Counted from the first letter of the stretch, positions 37,669-47,305 are shown. The stretch: 64,000 nt of DNA from Nocardioides sp. dk884 (GCF_009557055.1 NZ_CP045649.1:496001-560000); one strand, 5' to 3'. Notes: generated by a model from the letters alone, not told the origin. A program made the numbers and translations.

Positions 37669-38660
37669 GCACGTCGCAGACGACCGGGCAGGCCGCGATC
37701 CGGATCGGCACGCGTGCCTCGCTGCTGGCCACCACCCAGGCCGGGTGGGCCGCGGACCTGATCCGTGAGCGCCTCGGCCGCGAGGTCGTGCTCGTCGAGA
37801 TCAGCACCGACGGCGACCGCACCCAGGCCTCCGGCACGCCGCTGGCGTCGTACGGCGGCACCGGGGTGTTCGTGGCCGAGCTGCGCGACGCGCTGCTGCG
37901 CGGCGACGTCGACGTGGCGGTGCACTCCCTCAAGGACCTGCCGACCTACCCGACCGAGGGCATCACGCTCGCCGCGGTGCCGACGCGCGAGGACCCGCGC
38001 GACGTCGTGGTCGCCCGTGACGGGCTGACCCTGGCCGAGCTGCCCGCCGGCGCCCGGGTCGGCACCGGCTCGCCGCGGCGAGCCGCCCAGCTGCACGCCC
38101 TGGGTCTCGGGCTGGAGATCGCCGGGATCCGCGGCAACATCGACACCCGGCTGCGCAAGCTGCGCGACGGCGAGTACGACGCGATCCTGCTGGCCCGGGC
38201 CGGGCTGGCGCGGATCGACCGGCTCGAGGTGATCACCGAGGTGCTCGACCCGCTCCAGCTGCTGCCCGCCCCCGGGCAGGGCGCGCTGGGCATCGAGTGC
38301 CGCAGCGACGACCCGCTGGCCGCCGAGCTCGCCGCGGTCCAGGACCCCCACACCCGGGCGGCGGTGGACGCCGAACGTGCGGTCCTGGCCACGCTCGAGG
38401 GCGGGTGCTCGGCGCCGATCGGCACCCTCGCCGAGGTCGTGGAGGGCGAGGACGGGGAGGAGCTCTGGGTGCGAGCGGTAGCGCTCTCACCCGACGGTGC
38501 GCTCGCGGTGCGGAGATCCGCGACCGGGGCGCCCGGTGATGCCACGGGTGTCGGGACCCGGTTGGGCCAGGAAATGCTTGCAGACGGGGCCGGTGGGCTC
38601 ACTGCGGCGCAGACAGAAGACGAAGCAGTCCGAGAGTCAGACAAGGTGCGAAACGCATGA
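37665..38660 (+). CDS. hemC: Porphobilinogen deaminase (hydroxymethylbilane synthase)
   Basis: Polymerises four porphobilinogens to hydroxymethylbilane. The 331-residue protein has IRIGTRASLLATTQA, GVFVAELRDALLRGDVDVAV then HSLKDLPTYP, GTGSPRRAAQL, IRGNIDTRLRKL, LPAPGQGALGIE and the dipyrromethane-binding Cys in LEGGCSAPIG. GTG start overlaps the hemA stop. The C-terminal ~20 residues (TEDEAVRESDKVRNA) are acidic/polar and unconserved. Confidence 0.96.
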   Translation: MSTSQTTGQAAIRIGTRASLLATTQAGWAADLIRERLGREVVLVEISTDGDRTQASGTPLASYGGTGVFVAELRDALLRGDVDVAVHSLKDLPTYPTEGITLAAVPTREDPRDVVVARDGLTLAELPAGARVGTGSPRRAAQLHALGLGLEIAGIRGNIDTRLRKLRDGEYDAILLARAGLARIDRLEVITEVLDPLQLLPAPGQGALGIECRSDDPLAAELAAVQDPHTRAAVDAERAVLATLEGGCSAPIGTLAEVVEGEDGEELWVRAVALSPDGALAVRRSATGAPGDATGVGTRLGQEMLADGAGGLTAAQTEDEAVRESDKVRNA

Positions 38661-40324
38661 CGCGAGGCAAGACCAGTACGTCCGAGGCGCCGACCCGAGC
38701 CTGGGTGTCCTTCGTGGGGAGCGGGCCGGGCGACCCGGACCTGCTCACCGTCCGTGCCGTGGAACTGCTCCGACAGGCCGACGTGGTCGTCACCGAGGCT
38801 CCCGAGCACGCCGAGATGGTCCGGGTGGTCCTCGGGCTGCCCGAGCCCTCGGCCGAGGACGCCGAGCAGCCCGCCGAGCCGGTGGGACCGATGATCGTCG
38901 ACGGCGGCTTCGGCGAGGACGGCCAGCCGCTGACCCACGCGGCGCGGGCCAAGGTGGTGCTCAAGCACGCCAAGAAGGGGCTGCGCGTGCTGCGCCTCAT
39001 GACCGGCGACCCGTTCGTGTACGCCTCCGGGCCTGAGGAGGCCCAGGCGTGCGTGAAGGCCGGCATCGGCTTCGAGATCGTCCCCGGCATCTCCTCGGTC
39101 AACGCGGTCCCGGCGTACGCCGGCATCCCGCTCACGACCAAGGACCACCGCGAGGTGGCGGTGGTGACCTGTGACGGCACCATCGACTGGAGCCAGTACG
39201 CCGACAACCGCACCCTGGTGCTGCTGTCCGCGGTCGGCCAGATCGGCGAGATCAGCAAGGCGCTGCTGGCGGCCGGGCGCAAGGCGAGCACCCCGGTCGC
39301 GATGACCCGGGTCGGCACCACGACCACCCAGGCGACCGTCACCTCGACCCTCGCCAACATCGCCGAGGACGCCCGCGCGGCCCGGATGGCCCCGCCGGCC
39401 GTCACGGTCGTCGGCGACGTCGTCGACCTGCGCGAGAGCCTGTCGTGGTTCGAGACCAAGCCGCTCTTCGGCTGGCGCGTGCTGGTGCCGCGGACCAAGG
39501 ACCAGGCCGGTCCGCTCACCACCCGCCTGCGCGGCTACGGCGCGGTGCCCGAGGAGGTCCCGACCATCTCGGTCGAGCCGCCCCGCAACCCCCAGCAGAT
39601 GGACAAGGCCGTGCGCGGCCTGGTCGAGGGCCGCTATGAGTGGATCGCGTTCACCTCGGTCAACGCCGTCCGCGCGGTGCGCGAGAAGTTCGAGGAGTAC
39701 GGCCTGGACGCCCGCGCGTTCTCCGGGCTCAAGATCGCCGCGGTCGGCGACAAGACCGCGCAGGCGATCGCTGCCTGGGGCCTGCGTGCGGACCTGATGC
39801 CCTCCGGCGAGCAGTCCGCGGCCGGGCTGCTCGAGGACTGGCCCGAGTACGACGAGGTGCTGGACCCGATCAACCGGGTCTTCCTGCCCCGCGCCGACAT
39901 CGCCACCGAGAACCTGGTCGCCGGCCTGATCGACCTGGGCTGGGAGTGCGACGACGTCACGGCGTACCGCACCGTGCGGGCGACGCCGCCGCCGGCGCCG
40001 ACCCGCGACGCGATCAAGTCCGGCAAGTTCGACGCGGTGGTGTTCACCTCGTCCTCGACGGTGCGCAACCTGGTCGGCATCGCCGGCAAGCCGCACCCCT
40101 CGACGATCATCGCCGTGATCGGCCCGGCCACGGCCAAGACCGCCGAGGAGCACGGCCTGCGCGTGGACGTCCTGGCCCCGCGCCCGGACGTCGAGCTGCT
40201 CGCCGACGCGCTCGCCGACTTCGGCGCGGCACGTCGGGCCGCGCTCGTCGAGGCCGGCCAGCCGGTCACGAAGCCGTCGGACCGCAAGCCCTCGGCGCGC
40301 TCGCGCAAGGTGCGCGCCGAGTAG
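38657..40324 (+). CDS. Bifunctional uroporphyrinogen-III C-methyltransferase / uroporphyrinogen-III synthase
   Basis: A 555-residue fusion. The first half (residues ~15-265) is a SUMT/CobA-type methyltransferase: VSFVGSGPGDPDLLTVRAVEL, RLMTGDPFVYASG, VPGISSVNAVPAYAGIPLT, VVGDVVDLRESLSWFE. The second half (~270-530) is a HemD synthase: WRVLVPRTKDQAGPLTTRLR, IAFTSVNAVRAV, AVGDKTAQAI, VVFTSSSTVRNLVG, AVIGPATAKTAEEHGL. One protein thus forms uroporphyrinogen III and can divert it to precorrin-2 (sirohaem/cobalamin). A Lys/Arg/Ser-rich tail ends it. It closes the rex operon. Confidence 0.93.
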   Translation: MTRGKTSTSEAPTRAWVSFVGSGPGDPDLLTVRAVELLRQADVVVTEAPEHAEMVRVVLGLPEPSAEDAEQPAEPVGPMIVDGGFGEDGQPLTHAARAKVVLKHAKKGLRVLRLMTGDPFVYASGPEEAQACVKAGIGFEIVPGISSVNAVPAYAGIPLTTKDHREVAVVTCDGTIDWSQYADNRTLVLLSAVGQIGEISKALLAAGRKASTPVAMTRVGTTTTQATVTSTLANIAEDARAARMAPPAVTVVGDVVDLRESLSWFETKPLFGWRVLVPRTKDQAGPLTTRLRGYGAVPEEVPTISVEPPRNPQQMDKAVRGLVEGRYEWIAFTSVNAVRAVREKFEEYGLDARAFSGLKIAAVGDKTAQAIAAWGLRADLMPSGEQSAAGLLEDWPEYDEVLDPINRVFLPRADIATENLVAGLIDLGWECDDVTAYRTVRATPPPAPTRDAIKSGKFDAVVFTSSSTVRNLVGIAGKPHPSTIIAVIGPATAKTAEEHGLRVDVLAPRPDVELLADALADFGAARRAALVEAGQPVTKPSDRKPSARSRKVRAE

Positions 40325-40347
40325 GACCCCGCACCACCGCACCGTCT

Positions 40348-40385
40348 CGAGACCCCGCACGCGCCCCGGCGCCTGCGGGGTCTCG
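40348..40385 (+). terminator. Terminator between cobA/hemD and hemB
   Basis: CGAGACCCCGCA (40348-40359) pairs with TGCGGGGTCTCG (40374-40385), a perfect 12-bp stem. It implies hemB is transcribed from its own promoter. Confidence 0.75.
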
Positions 40386-40439
40386 TGCGTGCGGGCCCGC
40401 GCTGTCCGGCCCGACCAGGCCCGCGCAAGGATGGGGGCC

Positions 40440-41444
40440 ATGGAGCACGCCCCCGTCGACCCCGCCCTGACCCCCGTCATCCGCCCGCGCCGGCTGCGCA
40501 CCACCGCCGCGCTGCGGCGTACCGTCGCCGAGACCTCGCTGGAGGCCCGTCAGCTGGTGCTGCCGGTCTTCGTGCGCGAGGGCATCGACGCCCCGGTGCA
40601 GATCTCCTCGATGCCCGGGGTCGTCCAGCACACCCGCGACACCCTGCGCGCGGCGGTCGCCGAGGCCGCCGAGCTGGGCCTGGGCGGCGTGATGCTCTTC
40701 GGGGTGCCCGCGCAGCGCGACGCCACCGGCTCCGGGGCGCTGGACCCCGACGGGATCCTCAACGTCGCGATCGCCGACGTGGTCGCCGAGGTGGGCGACG
40801 CGCTCACGGTGATGAGCGACCTGTGCCTCGATGAGTTCACCGACCACGGGCACTGCGGCCTGCTCAGCGACGACGGGCGCGTCGACAACGACCGCACGCT
40901 CGCGGCGTACGCCGAGATGGCGCGCGCCCAGGCGGCCGCCGGCGTCCACATGGTCGGGCCCAGCGGGATGATGGACGGCCAGGTCGCGGTGATCCGGGCC
41001 GCGCTGGACGCCGCCGGGCACAGCGACGTCTCGGTGCTGGCCTACTCCGCGAAGTACGCCTCGGCGTTCTACGGCCCGTTCCGCGAGGCCGTGGGCTCGG
41101 CGCTCGAGGGGGACCGGCGCACCTATCAGCAGGACCCCGCCAACGCCCGCGAGGGCGTGCGCGAGGCGCTGCTCGACGTCGCCGAGGGCGCGGACCTGGT
41201 GATGGTCAAGCCGGCGCTGGCCTACCTCGACGTGCTGCGCCAGGTGCGCGACGCGGTGGACGTCCCGGTCGCGGCGTACAACATCTCGGGGGAGTACGCC
41301 ATGGTCGAGGCCGCGGCCGCGAAGGGCTGGATCGACCGGGAGCCGGCGATCCTGGAGACGCTGCTCTCGATCCGGCGCGCCGGCGCCGACGTGGTGCTGA
41401 CCTACTGGGCCAGCGAGGCCGCCCGGCTGCTCGCGCGCCGCTGA
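40440..41444 (+). CDS. hemB: Delta-aminolevulinic acid dehydratase (porphobilinogen synthase)
   Basis: Condenses two 5-aminolevulinates. The 334-residue protein has RPRRLRTTAALRRTVAET, LPVFVREG, the metal-binding SDLCLDEFTDHGHCG, the catalytic Lys in SVLAYSAKYASAFYGPFREA and VMVKPALAYLDV. The metal site keeps two cysteines but has Asp at the middle zinc-Cys position of the E. coli enzyme (C-x-D instead of C-x-C), so metal use may differ. ATG 40440 has AAGGA 8 bases upstream. Confidence 0.95.
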   Translation: MEHAPVDPALTPVIRPRRLRTTAALRRTVAETSLEARQLVLPVFVREGIDAPVQISSMPGVVQHTRDTLRAAVAEAAELGLGGVMLFGVPAQRDATGSGALDPDGILNVAIADVVAEVGDALTVMSDLCLDEFTDHGHCGLLSDDGRVDNDRTLAAYAEMARAQAAAGVHMVGPSGMMDGQVAVIRAALDAAGHSDVSVLAYSAKYASAFYGPFREAVGSALEGDRRTYQQDPANAREGVREALLDVAEGADLVMVKPALAYLDVLRQVRDAVDVPVAAYNISGEYAMVEAAAAKGWIDREPAILETLLSIRRAGADVVLTYWASEAARLLARR

Positions 41445-41458
41445 TCCCGCCCGGTACG

Positions 41459-41480
41459 CCGCCCCGGCGTGTCGGGGCGG
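41459..41480 (+). terminator. Hairpin terminator after hemB
   Basis: CCGCCCCG / CGGGGCGG with a GCGTGT loop, 14 bases after the stop codon. Confidence 0.6.
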
Positions 41481-41523
41481 GTCCGGCCGCGCCGGGCCCC
41501 CGGAGGCGTCAGGATGCGGGACC

Positions 41524-42306
41524 ATGGACTGGCAGCGGGACCTCCTCGCGCTGCTCGTCGGGTTCGTCGTCGCCACCGTGACCACGCCGGTCGGGGTCTC
41601 GGGGGCGGTGTTCCTGCTGCCGGTGCAGCTCTCGGTGCTGGACGTGCCGAGCCCCCGGGTGACGCCCACCAACCTGCTGTTCAACGTCGTCTCGGCCCCG
41701 GCCGGGATGCTGCGCTACCGGCGCCGCGGCCAGCTGGACCGTGATCTGGCCCGCTCGCTGGTCCTCGGCTCGGTGCCCGGGGTGGTCGTCGGGGCGCTGC
41801 TGAGGGTGCACCTGGTCACCGATCCCGACGCGTTCCGGCTGCTCGCCGCGGCGGTGCTCGCCCCGGTCGGGCTGGTGATCCTGCGCCGGCCGGCTGCCGG
41901 GCCGCCGCGGCGCCCGCCGGGTCGGCGTACCGTCCGGGCGCTGGCGTTCGTCACCGGGGTGGTCGGGGGGATCTACGGCATCGGCGGCGGCTCGCTCATC
42001 GGTCCGATCCTGGTCGGTGCGGGGATGGCGGTCGCCGCCGTGGCCCCGGCCGCGCTGCTGGCCACCTGGGTGGCCTCGCTGGTCGGAGTCGCGACGTATG
42101 CCGTGCTCGCAGTGTCCTCTGGCGACGTCACCGGGCCGGTCGGCCCCGACTGGAGCCTGGGAGTGGCGGCCGGGCTCGGGGGACTCGTCGGCGGCTGGCT
42201 CGGGGCCTCGCTGCAGCCGCGGCTGCCCGAGATCGCCCTGCGCCGCCTGCTGGGCGTGCTCGCCCTCGCGCTGGCCGGGGTGTACGTGGTGCAGGTGGTG
42301 GTGTGA
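41524..42306 (+). CDS. TSUP family permease (TauE/SafE)
   Basis: A 260-residue membrane protein with about eight hydrophobic segments in two repeats. Repeat one has VGFVVATVTTPVGVSGAVFL and VTPTNLLFNVVSAP; repeat two has FVTGVVGGIYGIGGGSLIGP, the hallmark Gly-rich motif of TSUP (sulfite/organosulfonate exporter) proteins. Substrate unknown. AGGA lies 9 bases upstream of the ATG. Confidence 0.85.
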   Translation: MDWQRDLLALLVGFVVATVTTPVGVSGAVFLLPVQLSVLDVPSPRVTPTNLLFNVVSAPAGMLRYRRRGQLDRDLARSLVLGSVPGVVVGALLRVHLVTDPDAFRLLAAAVLAPVGLVILRRPAAGPPRRPPGRRTVRALAFVTGVVGGIYGIGGGSLIGPILVGAGMAVAAVAPAALLATWVASLVGVATYAVLAVSSGDVTGPVGPDWSLGVAAGLGGLVGGWLGASLQPRLPEIALRRLLGVLALALAGVYVVQVVV

Positions 42307-42334
42307 GCAGTCCCGCCCCGTTACAGCTCGCGGA

Positions 42335-43585
42335 TCAGGGCGACGTGTACCGCTTCACGCACTGGTCGAACGGGTCGTCCTTCTTGAAGATGTTGTCGAA
42401 GTAGCCGTCGAGGGTGCACTGCGCCACGGCCTGGGCGTGGGAGAGCAGGCCGTCGAGGGGCGTGACCCCGGTCGAGGGCAGGGCCGGCAGGGAGATCGTG
42501 GGGGCGCCCGGGATGCCGAGCCCGCCCTTGCTGTCGCCGGTCCCGCTGTTCCCGCCGTTGCCGCCGTCCTGGCCACCGCCGGTCCCGCCGTCGGTCTGGG
42601 TGGGTGCGGCGGTGGGCTGCGGGGGCTTGGTGGGCTGCGGCGCCGCGATCACCGCCTCGTCCTCGGCCGGGCGCGGGCCGTCGGGGCCGTCGTCCTTGGC
42701 GTTGCCGCCGCCCCCGGTGCCGGGCTGGCCCGGCTGGGGGTCGGTGGAGGGGACCAGGTAGCCGGCGGTGGTGGTGCTGTTCGGCGCCGAGGTGAAGTCG
42801 CCGGCGAGGTAGGAGTTCATCACCGACAGCACGGCGTCGACGTAGGCGTCGCTGTGGTTGTAGCGGTGCACCGCGGAGCGCTGGCCCGCGACCGTGGAGA
42901 GGTCCTCGTCGCCGGAGCAGAGGTAGACCGCGCTGGCCAGGGCCGCGTCGTCGATGTCCTGCGGGTTGCGCTGGCCGTCGCCGTCGGCGTCCACGCCCAC
43001 GACCGACCAGGTCGAGGGGATGAACTGCATCGGCCCGACCGCGCGGTCCCACACGTCGTCGTTGTCGAACTGCCCGGCGTCGGTGTCGGAGATCCGGGCG
43101 GTGTTGCGGGTGCCGTCGAGGGCGATGCCGTAGACGCCCGGCACCGTGACCCCGTCGGCGTCGAGCTGGTTGCCGCCGTAGCGGCCGTGGTCGGACTCGA
43201 TGCGTCCGATCGCGGCGACCAGCTGCCAGCGCAGGTTGCACGCGGTGTCGGCGGAGTTGATCACGGTCTCGGCGCGCTGGTAGGCGGACAGGGCGGCCGC
43301 CGGGATGGCGGAGGTGGAGGCGTCGGAGACCCGAGCGGCACCGCGGCGCGCGGAGCCCGGGACGATGGTCTCGGGCGCCGAGACGCTGGCCGGCGCCTCG
43401 ATCGCGCGACCGGGCACGCTGGTGCCGTCCGGGAGCCGGGCGGGCGAGCCCGGGTCGGAGCTCGAGGAGGCCAGCGTCGCGCCGGCTCCGGCACCCGCGA
43501 GGCTCGCCGTCCAAGCGGCCGAGAGCAGGGCCAGCGGCACCAGTGCGGTGGCCTTCTGAACCCGGCTGAGTCGTGTGGCGGACAT
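42335..43585 (-). CDS. Secreted lytic transglycosylase (SLT-like)
   Basis: A 416-residue exported peptidoglycan-cleaving enzyme. A signal peptide (ATALVPLALLSAAWTASLAG) precedes a Ser/Ala/Pro-rich linker. The transglycosylase domain (residues ~115-260) has WQLVAAIGRIESDHGRYGG with the catalytic Glu, VPGVYGIALDG, AVGPMQFIPSTW, DIDDAALASAVYLC and RYNHSDAYVDAVL. A long Pro/Thr/Gly-rich C-terminal segment follows, then a short conserved end with two cysteines. AGGAGAG precedes the ATG. It lies between TSUP and hemL without functional link to haem. Confidence 0.88.
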   Translation of the reverse strand: MSATRLSRVQKATALVPLALLSAAWTASLAGAGAGATLASSSSDPGSPARLPDGTSVPGRAIEAPASVSAPETIVPGSARRGAARVSDASTSAIPAAALSAYQRAETVINSADTACNLRWQLVAAIGRIESDHGRYGGNQLDADGVTVPGVYGIALDGTRNTARISDTDAGQFDNDDVWDRAVGPMQFIPSTWSVVGVDADGDGQRNPQDIDDAALASAVYLCSGDEDLSTVAGQRSAVHRYNHSDAYVDAVLSVMNSYLAGDFTSAPNSTTTAGYLVPSTDPQPGQPGTGGGGNAKDDGPDGPRPAEDEAVIAAPQPTKPPQPTAAPTQTDGGTGGGQDGGNGGNSGTGDSKGGLGIPGAPTISLPALPSTGVTPLDGLLSHAQAVAQCTLDGYFDNIFKKDDPFDQCVKRYTSP

Positions 43586-43911
43586 GCGCTCTCCTGGCCC
43601 TCGGTCGATGATCGGTGTGCAGCTGTGCTCGGTAGTGCTGGGGTCGGCGGTGCTGGTGGTGCTGGCGCGACCGCTGGTGGGTGGCACGCCCGTGTGATGT
43701 TGGTAACGATAAATGCCACCGAGGGTTACGCGAATGTGTCGTCCAGCGGTCCGCCCCGGCGCCCGACGGCCCCGGGGGTGCCTGCGGGCCATCCTTCCGC
43801 GTGATCCACGTCATGCAAACCCCCTGGGGCCCGCGACCTTCGAAGGAACTGCGACGACGGCCGGACGCCACCCGGCTGGGAGCGGTTGGCTCGTTGGGCG
43901 ACAATGATCCG
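43586..43911. other. Divergent intergenic region between the transglycosylase and hemL
   Basis: These 326 bases hold a reverse promoter (TTCGCG at 43734-43729, 17 bases, TATCGT at 43711-43706), the inverted repeat GTAAC (43703-43707) / GTTAC (43725-43729) with 17 bases between, and near hemL a GACAAT (43900-43905) 6 bases before the GTG. The 43620-43690 part is rich in CTGGTGGTGCT-type repeats with no gene. No c-di-AMP riboswitch core was recognised. Confidence 0.45.
43703..43734 (-). promoter_or_regulatory. Transglycosylase promoter with GTAAC/GTTAC inverted repeat
   Basis: Reverse-strand TTCGCG-N17-TATCGT gives a leader of about 115 bases. The two GTAAC-type half sites bracket the spacer. 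GTAAC-like sites are reported for MtrA-type regulators of wall genes; the link here is inference. Confidence 0.4.
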
Positions 43912-45273
43912 GTGCCTGCCTCCACGCCTCAGGCGATCACGCCGAGCAGTCCCCTCCTCACCACCACGTCGGCCGATCTCTTCGCCCGCGCCCGCGCGGT
44001 GACCCCCGGCGGGGTGAACTCCCCGGTCCGTGCGTTCAACGCGGTCGGCGGCACCCCGCGGTTCATCCGCTCCGCAGCCGGCGCCCGGCTCACCGACGTC
44101 GACGGCAACGACTACGTCGACCTGATCGGCTCGTGGGGCCCGATGCTGCTCGGCCACGCCCACCCCGAGGTCATCGCCAAGGTGCAGGAGGCGGTCGCGC
44201 GCGGCACGTCGTACGGCACCCCCACCGAGCCCGAGGTCGAGCTGGCCGAGGAGATCGTCGCCCGCACGTCGGTCGAGCGGGTCCGCTTCGTCTCCTCCGG
44301 CACCGAGGCCACGATGTCGGCGATCCGGCTGGCGCGCGGCTTCACCGGCCGTGACGTGGTCGTGAAGTTCGCCGGCTGCTACCACGGCCACGTCGACTCG
44401 CTGCTCGCCTCCGCCGGTTCCGGGCTGGCCACCTTCGCCGTCCCGGGCACCCCCGGCGTGCCGGTCTCCTCGACCGAGCTCACCTTGGTGCTGCCCTACA
44501 ACGACCGGGCCGCGGTCGAGGCGGCGTTCGCCGAGCACGGCGAGCGGATCGCCTGCCTGATCACCGAGGCCGCCCCGGGCAACATGGGCATCGTCCCGCC
44601 CGAGCCCGGCTTCAACGCCTTCCTCGCCGAGACCTGCGCGCGCCACGGCGCGCTGTTCGTCAGCGACGAGGTGATGACCGGCTTCCGCGCCTCGCGCCAG
44701 GGCCAGTGGGGCCTGGACGGCGCCGTCGAGGGCTGGGCGCCCGACCTGACCACCTTCGGCAAGGTGATGGGCGGCGGCTTCCCTGCCGCGGCGTTCGGCG
44801 GTCGCGCCGACGTGATGGCCCACCTCGCGCCGGAGGGGCCGGTCTACCAGGCCGGGACCCTCTCGGGTAACCCGGTGGCGACCACCGCCGGCCTCACCAC
44901 GCTGCGCCTGGCCACCCCCGAGGTCTACGACCACATCGACGCCGCCGCGACCACCGTCCGCGAGGCCGCCGCGGCCGCGCTGAGCGTCGCGGGCGTGACC
45001 CACACGGTGCAGCGCACCGGCACGATGTTCTCGGTCTTCTTCTGCGAGGGCCCGGTGCGCGACTTCACCGATGCCTCACGCACCGACGACCGCGCGTACG
45101 CCGCGTTCTTCCACTCGATGCTCGAGGCGGGGGTCTACCTGCCGCCCTCGGCGTACGAGACCTGGTTCCTTTCGGCCGCCCACGACGACCGCGCCGTGCA
45201 GACGGTGCTCGACGCGCTCCCGGGCGCGGCCCGCGCGGCCGCCCGCGCGCAGGAACAGGAGGAGCAGCGATGA
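43912..45273 (+). CDS. hemL: Glutamate-1-semialdehyde 2,1-aminomutase
   Basis: PLP enzyme converting glutamate-1-semialdehyde to 5-aminolevulinate. The 453-residue protein has [40 protein letters not shown], the PLP Lys in [18 protein letters not shown] and [13 protein letters not shown] 43912 is preferred because the conserved sequence begins soon after; a GACAAT six bases upstream may serve a leaderless transcript. It overlaps the next gene by four bases, starting a hemL-phosphatase-cytochrome c maturation operon. Confidence 0.95.
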   Translation: MPASTPQAITPSSPLLTTTSADLFARARAVTPGGVNSPVRAFNAVGGTPRFIRSAAGARLTDVDGNDYVDLIGSWGPMLLGHAHPEVIAKVQEAVARGTSYGTPTEPEVELAEEIVARTSVERVRFVSSGTEATMSAIRLARGFTGRDVVVKFAGCYHGHVDSLLASAGSGLATFAVPGTPGVPVSSTELTLVLPYNDRAAVEAAFAEHGERIACLITEAAPGNMGIVPPEPGFNAFLAETCARHGALFVSDEVMTGFRASRQGQWGLDGAVEGWAPDLTTFGKVMGGGFPAAAFGGRADVMAHLAPEGPVYQAGTLSGNPVATTAGLTTLRLATPEVYDHIDAAATTVREAAAAALSVAGVTHTVQRTGTMFSVFFCEGPVRDFTDASRTDDRAYAAFFHSMLEAGVYLPPSAYETWFLSAAHDDRAVQTVLDALPGAARAAARAQEQEEQR

Positions 45274-45953
45274 GCGCCACCCCCGACACGATCGTCCACC
45301 TGCTGCGCCACGGGGAGGTCCACAACCCCGGCGGCGTGCTCTACGGGCGCCGCGACGGCTTCCACCTCTCCGAGCTCGGGCGCACCATGGCCCAGCGGGT
45401 CGCGGACACCATCAAGGACCGCGACATCACCCACCTGGTCTCCTCGCCGCTCGAGCGCGCCCAGGAGACCGCGGCGCCGCTGGCGGCCGCGCGCGGCCTC
45501 GAGGTCACCCTCGACCCGCGGGTGATCGAGTCGAGCAACGCCTTCGAGGGGATCAGCTTCGGCGAGGGGCCGATGACGCTGGTCAAGCGCCCGAAGCTGT
45601 GGCGCCACCTGTGGAACCCGTTCCGTCCCTCGTGGGGCGAGCCCTACACCGAGATCGTGAACCGGATGATGTCGGCGATCCACGACGCCCGGGTCGCGGC
45701 AGCCGGCCACGAGGCGGTGGTGGTCTCCCACCAGCTGCCGATCTGGACCACCCGGCTGGCCGCGGAGAAGCGCTCGTTCCTGCACGACCCGCGCAGCCGC
45801 CAGTGCACGCTGTGCTCGCTGACCTCCTTCCACTTCGTGGGCGACCGCCTGGCCCAGGTCAGCTACTCCGAGCCCGCGGGCGACCTCATCCCCATCGCAG
45901 ACAAGAAGGCGCCGTTCTCCGCGGGCGGCGCCCCCGAGGAACGCAGGCCGTGA
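45270..45953 (+). CDS. Histidine phosphatase family protein
   Basis: A 227-residue phosphoglycerate-mutase-like phosphatase. The phospho-acceptor motif is [19 protein letters not shown], with second Arg in [17 protein letters not shown] and the second His in [10 protein letters not shown]. Substrate unknown. It sits between hemL and the TlpA-like lipoprotein, overlapping both by four bases; mycobacteria have a similar member next to the ccsX/ccdA genes. Confidence 0.88.
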   Translation: MSATPDTIVHLLRHGEVHNPGGVLYGRRDGFHLSELGRTMAQRVADTIKDRDITHLVSSPLERAQETAAPLAAARGLEVTLDPRVIESSNAFEGISFGEGPMTLVKRPKLWRHLWNPFRPSWGEPYTEIVNRMMSAIHDARVAAAGHEAVVVSHQLPIWTTRLAAEKRSFLHDPRSRQCTLCSLTSFHFVGDRLAQVSYSEPAGDLIPIADKKAPFSAGGAPEERRP

Positions 45954-46546
45954 CCCAGTCCCACCCCGTGCCCCACCCCCGCGCCCTGCTGGGCGCCCTC
46001 CTCGCCGTTGCCCTGGTGACGCTCACCGCGTGCACCTCCGTCGGCGGCACCAACTCCGGCGGCTACATCACCGGCGACGGTGCGGTGGTGCAGTACGACC
46101 CCGAGGACCGCACCGAGGCCGTCGAGTTCGCCGGGGAGACCCTGCAGGGCGAGGACCTCGACCTCGCCGACCTGCGCGGCGACGTGGTCGTGGTCAACAC
46201 CTGGTGGTCGGGCTGCCCGCCGTGCCGCACCGAGATGCCGATGCTCGTCGAGGCCGAGAAGGAGCTGGCGAAGGACGGGGTCTCCTTCGTCGGGATCAAC
46301 ATCCGCGACAACAGCCCCGCCCAGGGTCAGGCCTTCGAGCGCTCCTTCGGCGTCGACTACCCCTCGGTGTACGCCGTGGACGGGGAGGCGCTGCTCGCCT
46401 TCTCCCACGTCACCAACCTGCGCAGCGTCCCCACCACGATCGTGCTGGACCGCGAGGGCCGCGTCGCCGCGCTCATCAGCGGGCCGATCCCCGGCAAGGT
46501 CACCCTGACCGACGTCGTCGAGGAGATCGCGGCCGAGGAGGCCTGA
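45950..46546 (+). CDS. TlpA/ResA-like thiol-disulfide lipoprotein
   Basis: A 198-residue lipoprotein with signal sequence and lipobox LTAC (Cys ~28). The thioredoxin-fold domain has VVVNTWWSGCPPCRTEMPML with redox CPPC, FVGINIRDN and a cis-Pro region SVPTTIVLD. In system II cytochrome c maturation such proteins keep the apocytochrome CxxCH reduced outside the membrane, receiving electrons from CcdA, encoded 3 bases downstream. Confidence 0.92.
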   Translation: MTQSHPVPHPRALLGALLAVALVTLTACTSVGGTNSGGYITGDGAVVQYDPEDRTEAVEFAGETLQGEDLDLADLRGDVVVVNTWWSGCPPCRTEMPMLVEAEKELAKDGVSFVGINIRDNSPAQGQAFERSFGVDYPSVYAVDGEALLAFSHVTNLRSVPTTIVLDREGRVAALISGPIPGKVTLTDVVEEIAAEEA

Positions 46547-46549
46547 GCC

Positions 46550-47305
46550 ATGGTCGACTGGTTCACCTCGACCGCCGGGTCGGGGTCGTTGATCCTGGCC
46601 GTGCCGGTGGCGGTCCTCGCCGGGCTGGTGGCGTTCCTCTCGCCCTGCGTGATCCCGCTGCTGCCGGCGTACCTCTCCTACTCCACCGGGCTCTCCGGCG
46701 CGGACCTGGCCACCGGCCAGGTGCGCCGCGGCCGGATGGCGCTGGGCTCGCTGCTGTTCGTGCTCGGCTTCAGTGCCGTGTTCGTGATGCTCGGCCTCGC
46801 CAGCGGCGGGGTGGCGCGCTGGTTCCAGGTCAACCAGGACACCCTCAACATCGTCCTGGGCGTCATCGCGATCCTGATGGGTCTGGCGTTCATGGGCCTG
46901 GTGCCGCTGCTCCAGCGTGACGTCCGGGTGCACAAGATCCCCTCGGTCGGCCTGGCCGCGGCCCCGGTCATCGGCTTCCTGTTCGGCCTGGGCTGGACGC
47001 CGTGCGCCGGCCCGACGCTCGGCGTGATCACGACGCTGGCCTACGCCGAGGGCACCGCGAGCCGTGGCGCGCTGCTGCTGGGCGCCTACTCGCTGGGCAT
47101 CGGGCTGCCGTTCATCGTCGCCGGCATCTTCTGGGACCGCGCGCTCGGCGCCCTCGCGGTGCTGCGTCGCCACCAGGCCCTGATCACCCGACTGGGCGGC
47201 GGGATGCTGATCCTGGTCGGCCTCGCCCTGGTCACCGGCTGGTGGGACTACGCCGTCAGCTGGCTCCAGATCCACCTGATCTCCGACTTCGAAGTGGCGG
47301 TCTGA
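46550..47305 (+). CDS. ccdA: Cytochrome c biogenesis protein CcdA
   Basis: A 251-residue membrane protein with six hydrophobic segments of the DsbD/CcdA family. Paired redox cysteines lie in FLSPCVIPLLPAYLSY and GWTPCAGPTLGVI. It passes electrons from cytoplasmic thioredoxin to the extracytoplasmic TlpA-like lipoprotein. Its stop overlaps the resB ATG by one base. Confidence 0.94.
   Translation: MVDWFTSTAGSGSLILAVPVAVLAGLVAFLSPCVIPLLPAYLSYSTGLSGADLATGQVRRGRMALGSLLFVLGFSAVFVMLGLASGGVARWFQVNQDTLNIVLGVIAILMGLAFMGLVPLLQRDVRVHKIPSVGLAAAPVIGFLFGLGWTPCAGPTLGVITTLAYAEGTASRGALLLGAYSLGIGLPFIVAGIFWDRALGALAVLRRHQALITRLGGGMLILVGLALVTGWWDYAVSWLQIHLISDFEVAV

Noticed and set aside
43586..43705. c-di-AMP (ydaO-type) riboswitch upstream of the lytic transglycosylase
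   Set aside because: The conserved core sequences I would expect are not visible on the reverse strand; a covariance search would be needed to exclude a divergent form.
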